A DNA stretch of 64,000 bases from Vibrio splendidus (GTDB lineage: Bacteria > Pseudomonadota > Gammaproteobacteria > Enterobacterales > Vibrionaceae), in contig NZ_AP025508.1 in the NCBI RefSeq assembly GCF_024347615.1, positions 2,418,001 to 2,482,000 on the forward strand, in the 5' to 3' direction. Shown here piece by piece: positions 37,857 to 47,957 of the stretch (position 1 is its first letter; each line of letters begins with the position of its first letter). The notes beneath the pieces are model-generated. The model searched no databases. It was given only the letters and a program-made list of their open reading frames with translations, and had not been told where the DNA came from. The translations under genes and the position numbers were made by a program.

Positions 37857-38483
37857 ATGGCTGATATTGTATTCATCGATAACTTCGACTCATTCACATA
37901 CAACCTTGTAGACCAGTTTCGTTCATTAGGTCACAGCGTAAAGATTTACCGTAACAACATTCCTGCAAAAGTAGTTGAAGCGGCGATCAACGAACTAGAC
38001 AACCCTGTTGCACTGCTTTCACCAGGCCCTGGCGCTCCAGCGGATGCGGGCTGCATGCCTGAGCTAATTCAGCTGCTAAAAGGCAAAGTGCCAATGATTG
38101 GTATTTGCTTAGGCCACCAAGCGATTGTTGAAGCCTACGGCGGCACCGTTGCAGGCGCTGGCGAAATCATTCATGGTAAGGTGTCGATGATGGAACACCA
38201 AAACCATGCGACTTACCAAGGCTTACCTTCGCCGCTGGCTATCGCTCGCTACCACTCTTTAGTGGCAACGCATGTATCCGATAGCTTAACGGTGACCGCT
38301 GAAGTCGATGATTTGGTGATGTCTGTGGTTCAAGAACAAGACAAGGTTTGTGGATTCCAATTCCACCCTGAATCGATTATGACGACCTACGGTGCAACGC
38401 TTCTAGCGAACGCTATCGAATGGGCTCTTGAGAAACCTCTTCATCTAGAGAAAAGCTCTACTCTTGATAAAAAGACTAACTAG
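37857..38483 (+). CDS. trpG: Anthranilate synthase component II (glutamine amidotransferase)
   Basis: A 208-residue class I glutamine amidotransferase that feeds ammonia to TrpE. Catalytic residues are visible: the nucleophile Cys in GICLGHQAI and the His/Glu pair in FQFHPESIMT. The opening VFIDNFDSFTYNLVDQFR is typical of TrpG/PabA. It is a separate gene, not fused to trpD as in E. coli, which is the usual Vibrio arrangement. It is two bases after trpE and ten before trpD. Confidence 0.96.
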   Translation: MADIVFIDNFDSFTYNLVDQFRSLGHSVKIYRNNIPAKVVEAAINELDNPVALLSPGPGAPADAGCMPELIQLLKGKVPMIGICLGHQAIVEAYGGTVAGAGEIIHGKVSMMEHQNHATYQGLPSPLAIARYHSLVATHVSDSLTVTAEVDDLVMSVVQEQDKVCGFQFHPESIMTTYGATLLANAIEWALEKPLHLEKSSTLDKKTN

Positions 38484-38492
38484 GAAACGATC

Positions 38493-39488
38493 ATGGAACA
38501 GATTAATAAACTTTACGAACAACAGTCTCTTACTCAAGAAGAAAGCCAACAACTGTTTGATGTGATCATCAAGGGCGAACTAGACCCAATCTTGATGGCT
38601 TCTGCGCTTACTGCACTGAAAATCAAAGGCGAAACGCCAGATGAAATTGCTGGCGCGGCGAAAGCACTGCTTGCCAATGCAAACCCGTTCCCACGTCCTG
38701 ATTACGATTTTGCAGACATCGTAGGTACCGGTGGTGACGGTCATGACACCATCAACATTTCTACAACTTCTGCATTTGTAGCAGCAGCGTGTGGTTTAAA
38801 AATAGCTAAGCACGGCAACCGCAGCGTATCGAGCAAATCAGGCTCTTCTGACCTACTAGACTCGTTCGGCATTAACCTAGCGATGACAGCAGAAGACACT
38901 CGTACTGCAGTCGACGAGCTTGGCGTAGCATTCCTATTTGCTCCGCAATATCACGTCGGTGTACGTCACGCGATGCCTGTTCGTCAGACGATGAAAACGC
39001 GCACTATCTTCAACATCCTTGGTCCACTGATTAACCCTGCTCGCCCTAATATCGAGTTAATGGGTGTTTACAGCAAAGAGCTCGTCCGCCCTATCGCGGA
39101 AACCATGCTGCAAATGGGTATGAAGCGTGCTGCCGTTGTGCATGGTAGTGGCCTTGATGAAGTGGCTATTCATGGCGAGACAATCGTTGCTGAAATTAAA
39201 GATGGCAAGATTCACGAATACACAGTGACACCGGCTGACTTTGGCCTGAACACTCACCCTCTTGAAGCAATCAAGGGCGGCGAGCCAGAAGAAAACAAAG
39301 CCATCACAACAGATATCCTAACGGGTAAAGGCACTGAAGCCCAAGTTGGCGCAGTGGCCGTCAACGTTGCTCTATTGATGCGTCTATTTGGTCACGAAGA
39401 TCTAAAAGCCAACGCACAGCAAGCGATTGACGCGATGAACTCTGGCAAAGCGTACGAGCTTGTACAAAAGCTTGCTGCACATGCCTAA
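38493..39488 (+). CDS. trpD: Anthranilate phosphoribosyltransferase
   Basis: TrpD transfers phosphoribose from PRPP to anthranilate. The 331-residue protein has the PRPP motif GTGGDGHDTINIST and the anthranilate-binding segment KHGNRSVSSKSGSSDLLDSFG, and the later conserved VGVRHAMPVRQTMKTRTIFN and NILGPLINPARP. It is intact and in frame within the operon. The trpCF pseudogene follows after 20 bases. Confidence 0.96.
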   Translation: MEQINKLYEQQSLTQEESQQLFDVIIKGELDPILMASALTALKIKGETPDEIAGAAKALLANANPFPRPDYDFADIVGTGGDGHDTINISTTSAFVAAACGLKIAKHGNRSVSSKSGSSDLLDSFGINLAMTAEDTRTAVDELGVAFLFAPQYHVGVRHAMPVRQTMKTRTIFNILGPLINPARPNIELMGVYSKELVRPIAETMLQMGMKRAAVVHGSGLDEVAIHGETIVAEIKDGKIHEYTVTPADFGLNTHPLEAIKGGEPEENKAITTDILTGKGTEAQVGAVAVNVALLMRLFGHEDLKANAQQAIDAMNSGKAYELVQKLAAHA

Positions 39489-39508
39489 CGAACGACGAGA
39501 CAAAGAAC

Positions 39509-40960
39509 ATGACACAGACTACCGATAAACTGTCGACCCACGTTTCAGTCAAAGAAGCTGAAATGGCGGAAGTATTAGCAAAAATCGTTCGTGATAAATA
39601 TCAATAGGTTGAAGCGCGTAAGCAGACTCAACCACTGGACGAGTTTAAAGCGTCACTAACTGCAACAGACCGCAGCTTTTATGATGCACTGAGCGGCAAG
39701 CAAACCGTTTTCATCACTGAATGTAAGAAGGCATCACCGTCAAAAGGTTTAATCCGTGACGAGTTTGATTTGGACTACATTGCATCGGTTTACAACAACC
39801 ACGCAAACGCGATTTCAGTGCTGACAGACGAGAAATACTTCCAAGGTGACTTCGAGTTTTTACCTAAGGTTCGGAGCATTGCGAAGCAGCCTATCCTGTG
39901 TAAAGACTTCATGGTTGATACCTACCAAGTCTACTTAGCTCGTCACTACTCTGCTGATGCTATCTTGTTGATGCTATCGGTATTGGATGACGAAGAATAC
40001 CAAGCGCTGGCTGAAGTTGCTCACTCGCTAAATATGGGTGTACTAACCGAAGTCAGTAACGAAGAAGAGCTTCACCGCGCAGTCGCTTTAAAAGCAAAAG
40101 TGATCGGTATTAATAACCGTAACCTGCGTGACCTTTCGACGGATTTGAACCGTACTAAAGAGTTGGCTCCGCTGATTCGCGAACTGGCTCCAAACGCAGT
40201 CGTGATTTCTGAGTCTGGGATCTACACACATCAACAAGTTCGTGACCTTTCAACATTTGCAGATGGCTTCCTAATCGGCAGCTCTCTTATGGCTGAAAAG
40301 AACCTAGAACTTGCGGTGCGTAAAGTAACACTCGGTGAAAACAAGGTGTGTGGTTTAACTCACTCTGACGATGCAGCGAAAGCGTATCAAGCCGGTGCGG
40401 TATTCGGTGGTCTGATTTTCGTTGAAGCATCTAAGCGTCATGTGGATATCGAAGCGGCTCGTTTAACTATGAGTGGCGCACCGCTGAACTACGTGGGTGT
40501 GTTCCAAAACCACAGCGTAGCAGACGTTACGAAAACGGTATCTGAGCTGGGCCTATTCGCTGTGCAACTGCACGGTGATGAGTCTCAAGCATTTGTCGAT
40601 GAGTTAAAACAATCACTGCCTGAAAGCGTTGAGATTTGGAAAGCTTACGGTGTGGCTTCTGGTGATGAAAACGGTGCTAAAAGCGCGCTACCAGAATTAC
40701 TGAAAAGCAACGTGACTCGTCACCTACTAGATACTAAAGTGGGTTCTCAAACGGGTGGTACAGGCCAAGCGTTCGATTGGAGCCTAATCAACGACCAAAG
40801 CGCAATCATGTTGGCGGGTGGTCTAAACCCAGAAAACGCTAACCAAGCAGCTAAATTGGGCTGCTTAGGATTAGACCTAAACTCTGGCGTTGAATCCGCT
40901 CCAGGTAAAAAAGACGCAGACAAACTGCAACGCGCTTTTACAGCGATTCGTAATTACTAG
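39509..40960 (+). pseudogene. trpCF: trpCF (indole-3-glycerol-phosphate synthase / phosphoribosylanthranilate isomerase) interrupted by an amber codon
   Basis: The gene starts at ATG 39509 (MTQTTDKLSTHVSVKE) and runs in one frame to 40960, but codon 33 (39605-39607) is TAG where the context (KYQ-stop-VEARKQTQP) suggests CAG. All 450 following codons are open and conserved: ECKKASPSKG (residues 71-80, TrpC active site), the TrpC barrel, then the TrpF half with VCGLTHSDDAAKAYQAGA, LHGDES, and LAGGLNPENA. A restart at the TTG at 39770 would give a 396-residue product without the TrpC catalytic lysine segment but with TrpF whole. Unless the stop is read through or is a sequence error, TrpC is missing while TrpF may persist. 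Confidence 0.9.
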
Positions 40961-41090
40961 TCCAAGCTCGGCTCTAGGGATTAGAAAGCAGAAACTAAAA
41001 ACATATTTGTGAGCTTTGCTTTAGCGAAGCTCAAACAAGATAAAATGACTTGGTGTGAAGACACATCAATAGAATTGAAGGAATAACACA

Positions 41091-42281
41091 ATGGCTAAAC
41101 TCGATGCCTACTTCGGTGAATACGGTGGTCAATACGTACCGCAGATCCTAGTGCCAGCACTAGACCAACTAGAACAAGCATTTATCGATGCACAAGCCGA
41201 TCCTGAGTTCCGCAGTGAATTCATGACGCTTCTGCAAGAGTACGCAGGTCGCCCAACGGCACTAACGCTTACGCGTAACCTGACTAAAGGTACAAAAACC
41301 AAACTGTACCTAAAGCGTGAAGATCTACTTCACGGCGGTGCTCACAAGACAAACCAAGTACTTGGCCAAGCGCTACTTGCTAAACGTATGGGTAAGCAAG
41401 AAATCATCGCTGAAACAGGCGCAGGCCAACACGGCGTTGCAACTGCTCTAGCGTGTGCTCTATTAGGCCTTAAGTGTCGCGTTTACATGGGTGCTAAAGA
41501 CGTTGAACGTCAAAGCCCGAACGTATTCCGTATGAAGCTAATGGGCGCAGAGGTTATCCCTGTTCATTCTGGCTCTTCAACGCTAAAAGACGCATGTAAC
41601 GAAGCACTACGTGACTGGTCTGCAACTTATGAAGACGCGCACTACCTGCTAGGTACTGCGGCTGGCCCTCACCCATTCCCAACGATTGTTCGTGATTTCC
41701 AACGCATGATCGGTGAAGAAACGAAGAACCAAATTCTAGCTCGTGAAGGTCGCCTTCCTGATGCCGTTATCGCTTGTGTAGGTGGTGGTTCTAACGCTAT
41801 CGGCATGTTCGCTGATTTCATTGAAGAAGAGTCTGTTCGCCTAATCGGTGTAGAGCCTGCTGGTAAAGGTATTGATACCGACCAACACGGCGCACCACTT
41901 AAACACGGTAAAACAGGTATTTTCTTCGGTATGAAAGCACCACTGATGCAAGATGAGAACGGCCAAGTAGAAGAGTCTTACTCTGTTTCTGCGGGTCTAG
42001 ATTTCCCATCAGTTGGTCCTCAACACGCACACCTAAATGCGATTGGCCGTGCTGAATACGACAACGTGACCGATGACGAAGCACTAGAAGCGTTCCAATT
42101 GATTGCACGTAAAGAAGGTATTATCGCAGCGCTAGAGTCATCTCATGCTTTGGCTCATGCAGTTAAAATGGCTCACGACAACCCTGAGAAAGAACAGCTA
42201 TTAGTCGTTAACTTATCTGGTCGTGGTGACAAAGACATTTTCTCTGTACACGACATTCTTAAAGAGAAAGGAGCATTATAA
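41091..42281 (+). CDS. trpB: Tryptophan synthase beta chain
   Basis: TrpB condenses indole with serine, using PLP. The 396-residue protein has the PLP lysine in [26 protein letters not shown] sequence (GGAHKTNQ), [12 protein letters not shown], the phosphate loop GGGSNAIG, and [14 protein letters not shown]. It follows the damaged trpCF after 130 bases with its own ribosome binding site (AAGGAA). Its stop overlaps the trpA start (TAATG). Confidence 0.97.
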   Translation: MAKLDAYFGEYGGQYVPQILVPALDQLEQAFIDAQADPEFRSEFMTLLQEYAGRPTALTLTRNLTKGTKTKLYLKREDLLHGGAHKTNQVLGQALLAKRMGKQEIIAETGAGQHGVATALACALLGLKCRVYMGAKDVERQSPNVFRMKLMGAEVIPVHSGSSTLKDACNEALRDWSATYEDAHYLLGTAAGPHPFPTIVRDFQRMIGEETKNQILAREGRLPDAVIACVGGGSNAIGMFADFIEEESVRLIGVEPAGKGIDTDQHGAPLKHGKTGIFFGMKAPLMQDENGQVEESYSVSAGLDFPSVGPQHAHLNAIGRAEYDNVTDDEALEAFQLIARKEGIIAALESSHALAHAVKMAHDNPEKEQLLVVNLSGRGDKDIFSVHDILKEKGAL

Positions 42282-43087
42282 TGGATCGCTATCAATCACT
42301 CTTCACTCGCTTAGCTGAAAAGAATCAGGGCGCATTTGTACCATTCGTAACGGTTGGCGATCCTAACCCTGAGCAGTCTCTTAAGATCATGGAAACCTTA
42401 GTTGAAGCGGGTGCAGATGCACTTGAGCTTGGTATCCCATTCTCAGATCCGCTTGCAGATGGTCCAACAATCCAAGGCGCAAACATTCGTGCTTTAGATT
42501 CTAAAGTAACGCCAGATGTGTGTTTTGATCTTATTGGTCAAATTCGCGCTAAATACCCAGAGCTACCAATCGGCCTACTGATGTACGCAAACTTGGTTTA
42601 CGCACGTGGTATAGAAAATTTTTACGAACGCTGCGCAAAAGCAGGTATCGATTCAGTATTGATTGCTGATGTTCCAACCAACGAGAGTGGCGAGTTTGTT
42701 GCTGCAGCTAAGAAGTTTGGAGTTCACCCAATCTTTATTGCTCCGCCAACAGCAAGCGATGAAACACTTCAATCAGTTTCTGAGCTAGGTGGCGGTTACA
42801 CATACCTACTTTCTCGCTCAGGCGTAACGGGTGCAGAAACAAAAGCAAATATGCCTGTGACAGCCCTACTTGATCGTTTGAACAAATTTGATGCGCCACC
42901 AGCACTGCTTGGTTTCGGTATCTCTGCTCCTGAACAAGTGAAAGAAGCGATTGTAGCTGGCGCTGCAGGTGCTATCTCTGGCTCAGCGGTTGTGAAAATC
43001 ATTGAAAACAACGTTGAACAACCAGAAGCAATGCTTAAAGCCCTTGCGGAGTTTGTTACGCCAATGAAAGCGGCTACGCAGAAATAA
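42281..43087 (+). CDS. trpA: Tryptophan synthase alpha chain
   Basis: TrpA releases indole from indole-glycerol phosphate and channels it to TrpB. The 268-residue TIM-barrel protein has the catalytic Glu in [16 protein letters not shown] and Asp in [14 protein letters not shown], and the phosphate-binding GFGIS and AISGSAVVK segments. It overlaps trpB by one base and ends the trp operon at a strong terminator. Since upstream TrpC is damaged, its natural substrate may be lacking. Confidence 0.97.
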   Translation: MDRYQSLFTRLAEKNQGAFVPFVTVGDPNPEQSLKIMETLVEAGADALELGIPFSDPLADGPTIQGANIRALDSKVTPDVCFDLIGQIRAKYPELPIGLLMYANLVYARGIENFYERCAKAGIDSVLIADVPTNESGEFVAAAKKFGVHPIFIAPPTASDETLQSVSELGGGYTYLLSRSGVTGAETKANMPVTALLDRLNKFDAPPALLGFGISAPEQVKEAIVAGAAGAISGSAVVKIIENNVEQPEAMLKALAEFVTPMKAATQK

Positions 43088-43137
43088 TCGACGCTCGTAA
43101 TCAATGGTCATTAAATAGAACCAGCGATTCAAATACT

Positions 43138-43166
43138 AAAAGGCTCCACAGTTGTGGAGCCTTTTT
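43138..43166. terminator. Terminator of the trp operon
   Basis: Stem AAAAGGCTCCAC / GTGGAGCCTTTT with an AGTT loop and a T-run. It also faces the converging slipin gene. Confidence 0.9.
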
Positions 43167-43188
43167 TATTGCTCTTCATTTGAGCCAA

Positions 43189-43986
43189 TCACTCATCGGC
43201 TTTCATCGCTTTCTTGATTGCAGCCTCATTGAGTGTCGCTTTGATCGGATCGGTTATCTTCTCGACCAGATCGATGGGCATTGGGAATATGATTGTGGAA
43301 GTTCGCTCATTCGCTACTTCTGTTAGTGTTTGCATGTAACGCAGCTGAATCGCATTTGGCGCTTGATTAAGAACCTCTGCAGCCTCTTTCAGCTTGGTTG
43401 ATGCTTCTAGTTCCCCTGTTGCATGGATCACCTTAGCTCGACGTGAACGTTCCGCCTCGGCTTGCTTAGCTAGAGCTCGCACCATACTGTCATCAAGATC
43501 CACATGCTTGATCTCGACATTGGCAATCTTGATCCCCCAGTTATCGGTGTGTTGATCCAGTATCGCTTGCAAGTCTCTATTGAGCTCTTCACGCTCAGAC
43601 AATAGCTCATCCAACTCATGCTGTCCTAATACTGAACGCAGCGTTGTTTGTGACAGTTGGCTGGTCGCTTCGAGGTAGTTCTCTACATTATTGATCGCCA
43701 TCTTCGGATCCAGCACTCGAAAATAGACCACAGCATTCACCTTCACTGACACGTTATCGCGTGTGATCAAATCTTGCGTCGGCACGTCCAACACGATAGT
43801 TCGTAGATCCACTCGCACAATTTGTTGGATGAAAGGAATGATGATAATTAACCCCGGCCCTTTCACACCGTAAAATCGCCCAAGGAAAAAAACCACTGCA
43901 CGTTCATATTCGCGCAGAACTCTGAACATGCTGGCTATCAACAAGATAACGAGCACAATGACAATACCTATAGTGTGTATAAACAT
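43189..43986 (-). CDS. Slipin (SPFH/stomatin-family membrane protein)
   Basis: The 265-residue protein has one N-terminal membrane anchor (about residues 3-22) and an SPFH/stomatin domain ([48 protein letters not shown]), then a helical region rich in Ala, Glu and Arg ([19 protein letters not shown]). Bacterial slipins form membrane scaffolds and are usually paired with NfeD proteases, exactly as here: the nfeD-like gene ends 69 bases upstream. Proteolysis of the slipin by NfeD is known in archaeal relatives; in this organism the role is inferred. Confidence 0.9.
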   Translation of the reverse strand: MFIHTIGIVIVLVILLIASMFRVLREYERAVVFFLGRFYGVKGPGLIIIIPFIQQIVRVDLRTIVLDVPTQDLITRDNVSVKVNAVVYFRVLDPKMAINNVENYLEATSQLSQTTLRSVLGQHELDELLSEREELNRDLQAILDQHTDNWGIKIANVEIKHVDLDDSMVRALAKQAEAERSRRAKVIHATGELEASTKLKEAAEVLNQAPNAIQLRYMQTLTEVANERTSTIIFPMPIDLVEKITDPIKATLNEAAIKKAMKADE

Positions 43987-44055
43987 AACCGCCCCCTAAT
44001 AGTAACGATGGCTAAGCAATTAATAATTCGATAACGTTTGTTCTAGCATGCCGCG

Positions 44056-45462
44056 CTAGCTAGATTTCGATGATGTATCATCGGGCAGCGCCTCAACATC
44101 CAAAGATAGCCCCGTCAGCTTGGTCACTCTGATGATCTGCCCCACTTGCAATTCACTCGCACATTTGGCTTGCCAGATCTCACCTTCGACTAGCACACGC
44201 CCCGCACCAGGGAAGCCGTTTACCACTTTGCCCGTGTCACCGACTACCGCTTCCATCCCCGTAGTCACTGGTTTGTTTCTCACTCGGACTAGCATTGATA
44301 TTGTTACGACGATAAAGGCAACAGAGAACAAACTGATCCCGATAATTAGTGGCAATGCGATTTGATAACCTGGTACTTCGGTATCCATCAACATGATTGA
44401 ACCGAGCGTAAACGCAGCAACTCCGCCCAAACCAAAAATACCAAAGCTAGGGCTAAAGGCCTCTGCGACCATCAAAGCAATTCCCAATAGGATTAAAGCA
44501 AGGCCCGCGTAACTCACAGGCAGCATTTGTAAGGAGTACATCGCTAATAACAGACAGATACCACCCAAAACACCCGGTAGCCCGACGCCGGGGTTATAGA
44601 ATTCGAGTAACAAACCGTAGATACCAATCAGCATCAAAATATATGCAACGTTCGGGTTCGTGATCACTGACAGCAAACTAAAGCGCCAGTCTTGTTCTCG
44701 CTCGACAAAAGCAACATCACTAAGCTGAACTTCCTGACTGACACCGTTGATGGTGACGGTGCGCCCGTTACTCAATTCAACCAATTGCTGAAGGTCGCTG
44801 ACAATAAAATCAATCACGTTAAGTGTGAGTGCGTTCTCTGAGTCTAAACTCGCCGCTTCTCTTACCGCTTTTTCTGCCCATTCTTCATTACGGTTGTGTA
44901 ACTTAGCCAAACTGACAATGTAAGCCGCAGCATCATTGATGACTTTCTTCTCCATCGCAGTGGTGGCTTTTACTTGGTCTGAGTTCTCTTGTTTCGTTTC
45001 GTCTTGCTCACTCGCCGAAGTGTTGTCATCTTTATTAGCATCGTCTTGAGGAGATAACGGATTAGCAGGCGCTTTGCCCCCACCGAGCGACACTGGGGTT
45101 GCTGCACCTAGATTAGTTCCGGGCGCCATGGAAGCGATGTGACTAGCAAGTAAAATATAGGTTCCCGCACTCGCCGCACGTGAGCCTGCTGGCCCAACCC
45201 AAGTTGCTATCGGAATCGGTGACGTGGTGATGGATCGAATAATGTCACGCATCGACGAATCTAACCCGCCAGGCGTGTTCATTTTCAAAATGATGAGCTT
45301 TGCTTGCTCATCGTGAGCTTGTTCTATTTCTCTAGTGAGGTAATCACTGGTCGCCGGACCTATCCCTCCATTCACCTCAATCACCCAGACATCATCGGCC
45401 TGAGCGAACACAGAGCTGAACAACAGAAGAAACACAAACAAGTACTTTAATATAAAAGTCAT
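44056..45462 (-). CDS. NfeD-family membrane protein with ClpP-class serine protease domain
   Basis: A 468-residue long-form NfeD. It has a signal peptide (MTFILKYLFVFLLLFSSVFAQA), a ClpP-like protease domain with MNTPGGLDSSMRDI and the nucleophile Ser98 in SRAASAGTY, a low-complexity acidic insert at about 130-165, four or five membrane helices (about 270-410), and a C-terminal OB-fold NfeD domain (VGDTGKVVNGFPGAGRVLVEGEIW). It is co-transcribed with the slipin gene, which it probably partners in membrane quality control. Confidence 0.9.
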   Translation of the reverse strand: MTFILKYLFVFLLLFSSVFAQADDVWVIEVNGGIGPATSDYLTREIEQAHDEQAKLIILKMNTPGGLDSSMRDIIRSITTSPIPIATWVGPAGSRAASAGTYILLASHIASMAPGTNLGAATPVSLGGGKAPANPLSPQDDANKDDNTSASEQDETKQENSDQVKATTAMEKKVINDAAAYIVSLAKLHNRNEEWAEKAVREAASLDSENALTLNVIDFIVSDLQQLVELSNGRTVTINGVSQEVQLSDVAFVEREQDWRFSLLSVITNPNVAYILMLIGIYGLLLEFYNPGVGLPGVLGGICLLLAMYSLQMLPVSYAGLALILLGIALMVAEAFSPSFGIFGLGGVAAFTLGSIMLMDTEVPGYQIALPLIIGISLFSVAFIVVTISMLVRVRNKPVTTGMEAVVGDTGKVVNGFPGAGRVLVEGEIWQAKCASELQVGQIIRVTKLTGLSLDVEALPDDTSSKSS

Positions 45463-45932
45463 AGCCCCTCTCCTTACAACTGAGATGCTAGATAGACGTT
45501 TTATTTAAAGCGCAGAGGTAACATCTTGGTAATAAATAGATACCTTAAGCATAGTTCAGGCTAAATTTCACACAACACGTAACTGTGGATTCACCCCAAC
45601 ATAGGTGTTCAAAAAACACTCGCAAATGAAATCAAAATGTTAACGAGATATTTTCAATACCAGCGCTTGTAAATCATTCACAAAATCTCCAGCGAAAAGT
45701 ATTTTATAAATTCAACAAATAACATCGCAATAAAAAACCAAGGCAAACGATTGCATTGTTGTGCAAAATCAACAAATGACATTAGACCACCAGTTTTTCA
45801 GAGACTTTCACCTCTGCTCATATTGATAAATGTAAAGGATACGTGTAAAACTCGTCGCGAAATATTAATCCAATGGTACATCGTACATTGGTGAGTAGTT
45901 CTGGGATTTTTATATTTAGTAGCACAGAGGTT
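45463..45932. other. Divergent intergenic region before the truncated symporter
   Basis: A 470-base AT-rich region with no gene. It should carry promoters for nfeD and the symporter, and has a LacI/PurR-like palindrome at 45743-45754. Confidence 0.5.
45743..45754. promoter_or_regulatory. LacI/PurR-family-like operator core
   Basis: GCAAACGATTGC is a 12-base inverted repeat of the form GCAAnCGnTTGC, one base from the PurR core. It lies about 180 bases before the truncated symporter start. Chance occurrence is possible. Confidence 0.3.
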
Positions 45933-46553
45933 ATGGAAGTGTTAAAAGAAAAGAGTTTACTAAGCAACATCGGCGTTCAAGTCGTTATTGCAATGATCAT
46001 CGGTACCGCTGTCGGTGCAATGATGGGTGACAGCGCAACAATGTTCGCTCCACTGGGCGCAATCTTCATCAATTTAATCAAGATGCTGGTTATTCCTCTA
46101 GTCGCAGTTGCCCTAATTTCAGGTGCTGCAGGTCTAGGTAATAGCTCATCAGCAGGTAAAGTTGGTGTGGTTACACTGGGTTACTTTGCACTAACGTCTG
46201 CACTTGCTGTAGCACTAGCGCTTGTAATGGGTGAAGTATTCGAACCGGGTCGTGGTATCGATGTTTCTGGCGTTGAAGGTATGTTCTCTTCTGAATACGC
46301 TGCGAAAGGCGAACTTCCAACGTTCTGGGCAACCATCACGGGCATGATCCCTACCAACGTTTTCCAATCACTGAACGAAGCTAACATTCTGCAAATTCTC
46401 GTTTTCTGCTTATTCTTCGGTATTGCGATTTCTAAACAAGCGAAAGAAAAACGCGACCCAATCATCAATGGCGTAAACGCGATTGTTGACGCTATGGTTT
46501 GGATGATCAACAAAATCAAAAGAAAAACACCGCAAAACGCCCTTGACGCATAA
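45933..46553 (+). pseudogene. Truncated dicarboxylate/amino acid:cation symporter (DAACS family)
   Basis: The start (MEVLKEKSLLSNIG) follows AGAGG. About 195 residues are like the N-terminal half of glutamate/dicarboxylate:sodium symporters: LFINLIKMLVIPLVAVALISG-like sequence (INLIKMLVIPLVAVAL), SSSAGKVGVVTLGYFALTS, GMIPTNVFQSLNEANILQI, VFCLFFGIAISKQAKEKR. After MVWMINK (about 46514) similarity stops and the frame ends in 13 unrelated residues (IKRKTPQNALDA). The family normally has over 400 residues, so the second half with the substrate-binding hairpin and last helices is lost. The protein cannot be a working transporter. The break marks the edge of the accessory region. Confidence 0.8.
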
Positions 46554-46645
46554 CCCATTGTTATAAATATAAAAATAAAAGAATTTTACTCACAAAATTT
46601 TTCTATTTTGGGAATTTACTATCCTACTATGCTGCACATAAGAAA

Positions 46646-46667
46646 AAGCCACTCCGAAGAGTGGCTT
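46646..46667 (-). terminator. Terminator after the small hypothetical gene
   Basis: Stem AAGCCACTC / GAGTGGCTT with a CGAA loop. The T-run is strong on the minus strand (TTTTTCT), so it mainly serves the minus-strand gene at 46694-46852. It may also stop the symporter fragment. Confidence 0.75.
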
Positions 46668-46693
46668 TCAGTGTTCTTGGTTATTGGAAGACA

Positions 46694-46852
46694 TCAAGCA
46701 GCCCTCTTATAAACTGTTTCATCAGCAATAATTTGACTATCTTTCAGCCCTAAATTACGCAGTTCTACATATCTATGGTATTCAATCAGATAACAAATCT
46801 TTTTGCCGTTGATTGTCATAAATACTGGAACTTTGTAAAGCACCTGACTCAT
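46694..46852 (-). CDS. Small hypothetical protein, 52 aa
   Basis: A minus-strand frame reading MSQVLYKVPVFMTINGKKIC... and ending DETVYKRAA. It has an AAGGT binding site eight bases before its ATG and a terminator 27 bases after its stop, which together suggest a real gene. It contains a YLIEYHRYVELRNLGLKDSQI segment that could be helical. No family is recognised. It is the first gene inside the accessory region. Confidence 0.5.
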   Translation of the reverse strand: MSQVLYKVPVFMTINGKKICYLIEYHRYVELRNLGLKDSQIIADETVYKRAA

Positions 46853-47180
46853 AAGTATTACCTTTTCGTCGTTGAATGGTGCCTACCAAACGTCCTTCCT
46901 TTTGACTTCTTCAGTGATAAAATGGTTCTAAATCCCTAAACCAGTTCCCTTCTGAGTTCGTGTTGTTTTTACATCAAGTAAAACATATATAAGCGTTACG
47001 TGATAACAACATACTGTCTTAACCCACAGATAAAGGCTTTTACCAAGAACAAACAGATTGTTTCACAAAAGACTTTAGAGGTCATTAAGTAAAATGACTT
47101 ACCATCTTCCGCAGTTGTTCTGAATAACCGAACAACTGATTCCTTCACCAAATTACGGCTTCACTATCTTAAACTCTTTT
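46853..47180. other. Gene-free stretch between the small gene and elbB
   Basis: These 328 AT-rich bases hold the promoter side of the 52-aa gene and the downstream side of the elbB-like gene. No frame with a ribosome binding site, RNA gene or clear terminator was found. Confidence 0.4.
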
Positions 47181-47840
47181 TTAAATCCTATCAGATAGTT
47201 TCGAAATAGCATCATTGATGCCTACTTCTAACTCTTGCAGATTACTTGCAAGCATATAAGCAGAAGTTGTGATGATTTTCGAGGAATCATCAGCATGTGA
47301 TGAAGTTACGTCAGTTACAACATGCTTATTAGTCGAAACACTCTCAATGGTACAACCAATCTCTTTATCATTTCCAATTGTGAGTTCTGCATTTGAGATA
47401 GCCTTTGCAAGAACCATCGGAGCTATGCACATACCAACAATGTATTTAGATTGTTGATTGAATGCCTTGATCAGACCAGAAACGTCTTCATTAACAGAGT
47501 AGTTTTCACCATCAAAAGCAAAAGTTGAAAGATTTTTTGCAGCACCGAAACCACCAATAAGCACTAATGCATCATAAGAATCAGCATTTAATTCACTCAA
47601 TGCTTTTGTTGTGCCACGGCTCAAACGATTTGATTCGACCAAAACATTTCTTTGTTCATCAGAAACTTCACCTGTCATGTGATTAACCACATGAGCCTGT
47701 GCAATATCTGGGGCGTATGTTTCGTAATTCATACCATGTTTTTCTAATGACAAAAAAGTCAAGACAGCTTCGTGAATCTCAGTTCCATCAAAAACTCCAG
47801 AACCTGAAAGGATCACTGCTATATTTTTAGTCGTTTTCAT
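47181..47840 (-). CDS. elbB: ElbB-like glyoxalase (DJ-1/PfpI superfamily)
   Basis: The 219-residue protein belongs to the DJ-1/PfpI superfamily, ElbB branch: it opens with IAVILSGSGVFDGTEIHEAVLTFLSLEKHG, has LVLIGGFGAAKNLSTFA and the nucleophile elbow GMCIAPMVLAKAI with the conserved cysteine. E. coli ElbB has weak glyoxalase activity and was linked to isoprenoid synthesis. A GGAG binding site precedes the ATG. It stands alone on the minus strand between orphan genes, and might be an extra copy brought by transfer; whether another elbB exists in this genome is unknown. Confidence 0.88.
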   Translation of the reverse strand: MKTTKNIAVILSGSGVFDGTEIHEAVLTFLSLEKHGMNYETYAPDIAQAHVVNHMTGEVSDEQRNVLVESNRLSRGTTKALSELNADSYDALVLIGGFGAAKNLSTFAFDGENYSVNEDVSGLIKAFNQQSKYIVGMCIAPMVLAKAISNAELTIGNDKEIGCTIESVSTNKHVVTDVTSSHADDSSKIITTSAYMLASNLQELEVGINDAISKLSDRI

Positions 47841-47957
47841 ATAATCTCCTTCGATTATCTACCATTCAAGATATTAAGGATGTATTATATGTTAACCATT
47901 CGTAAATTAAAATACACAAAACTGTAAGTCATAACTATTTATAAATACAATGAATAT

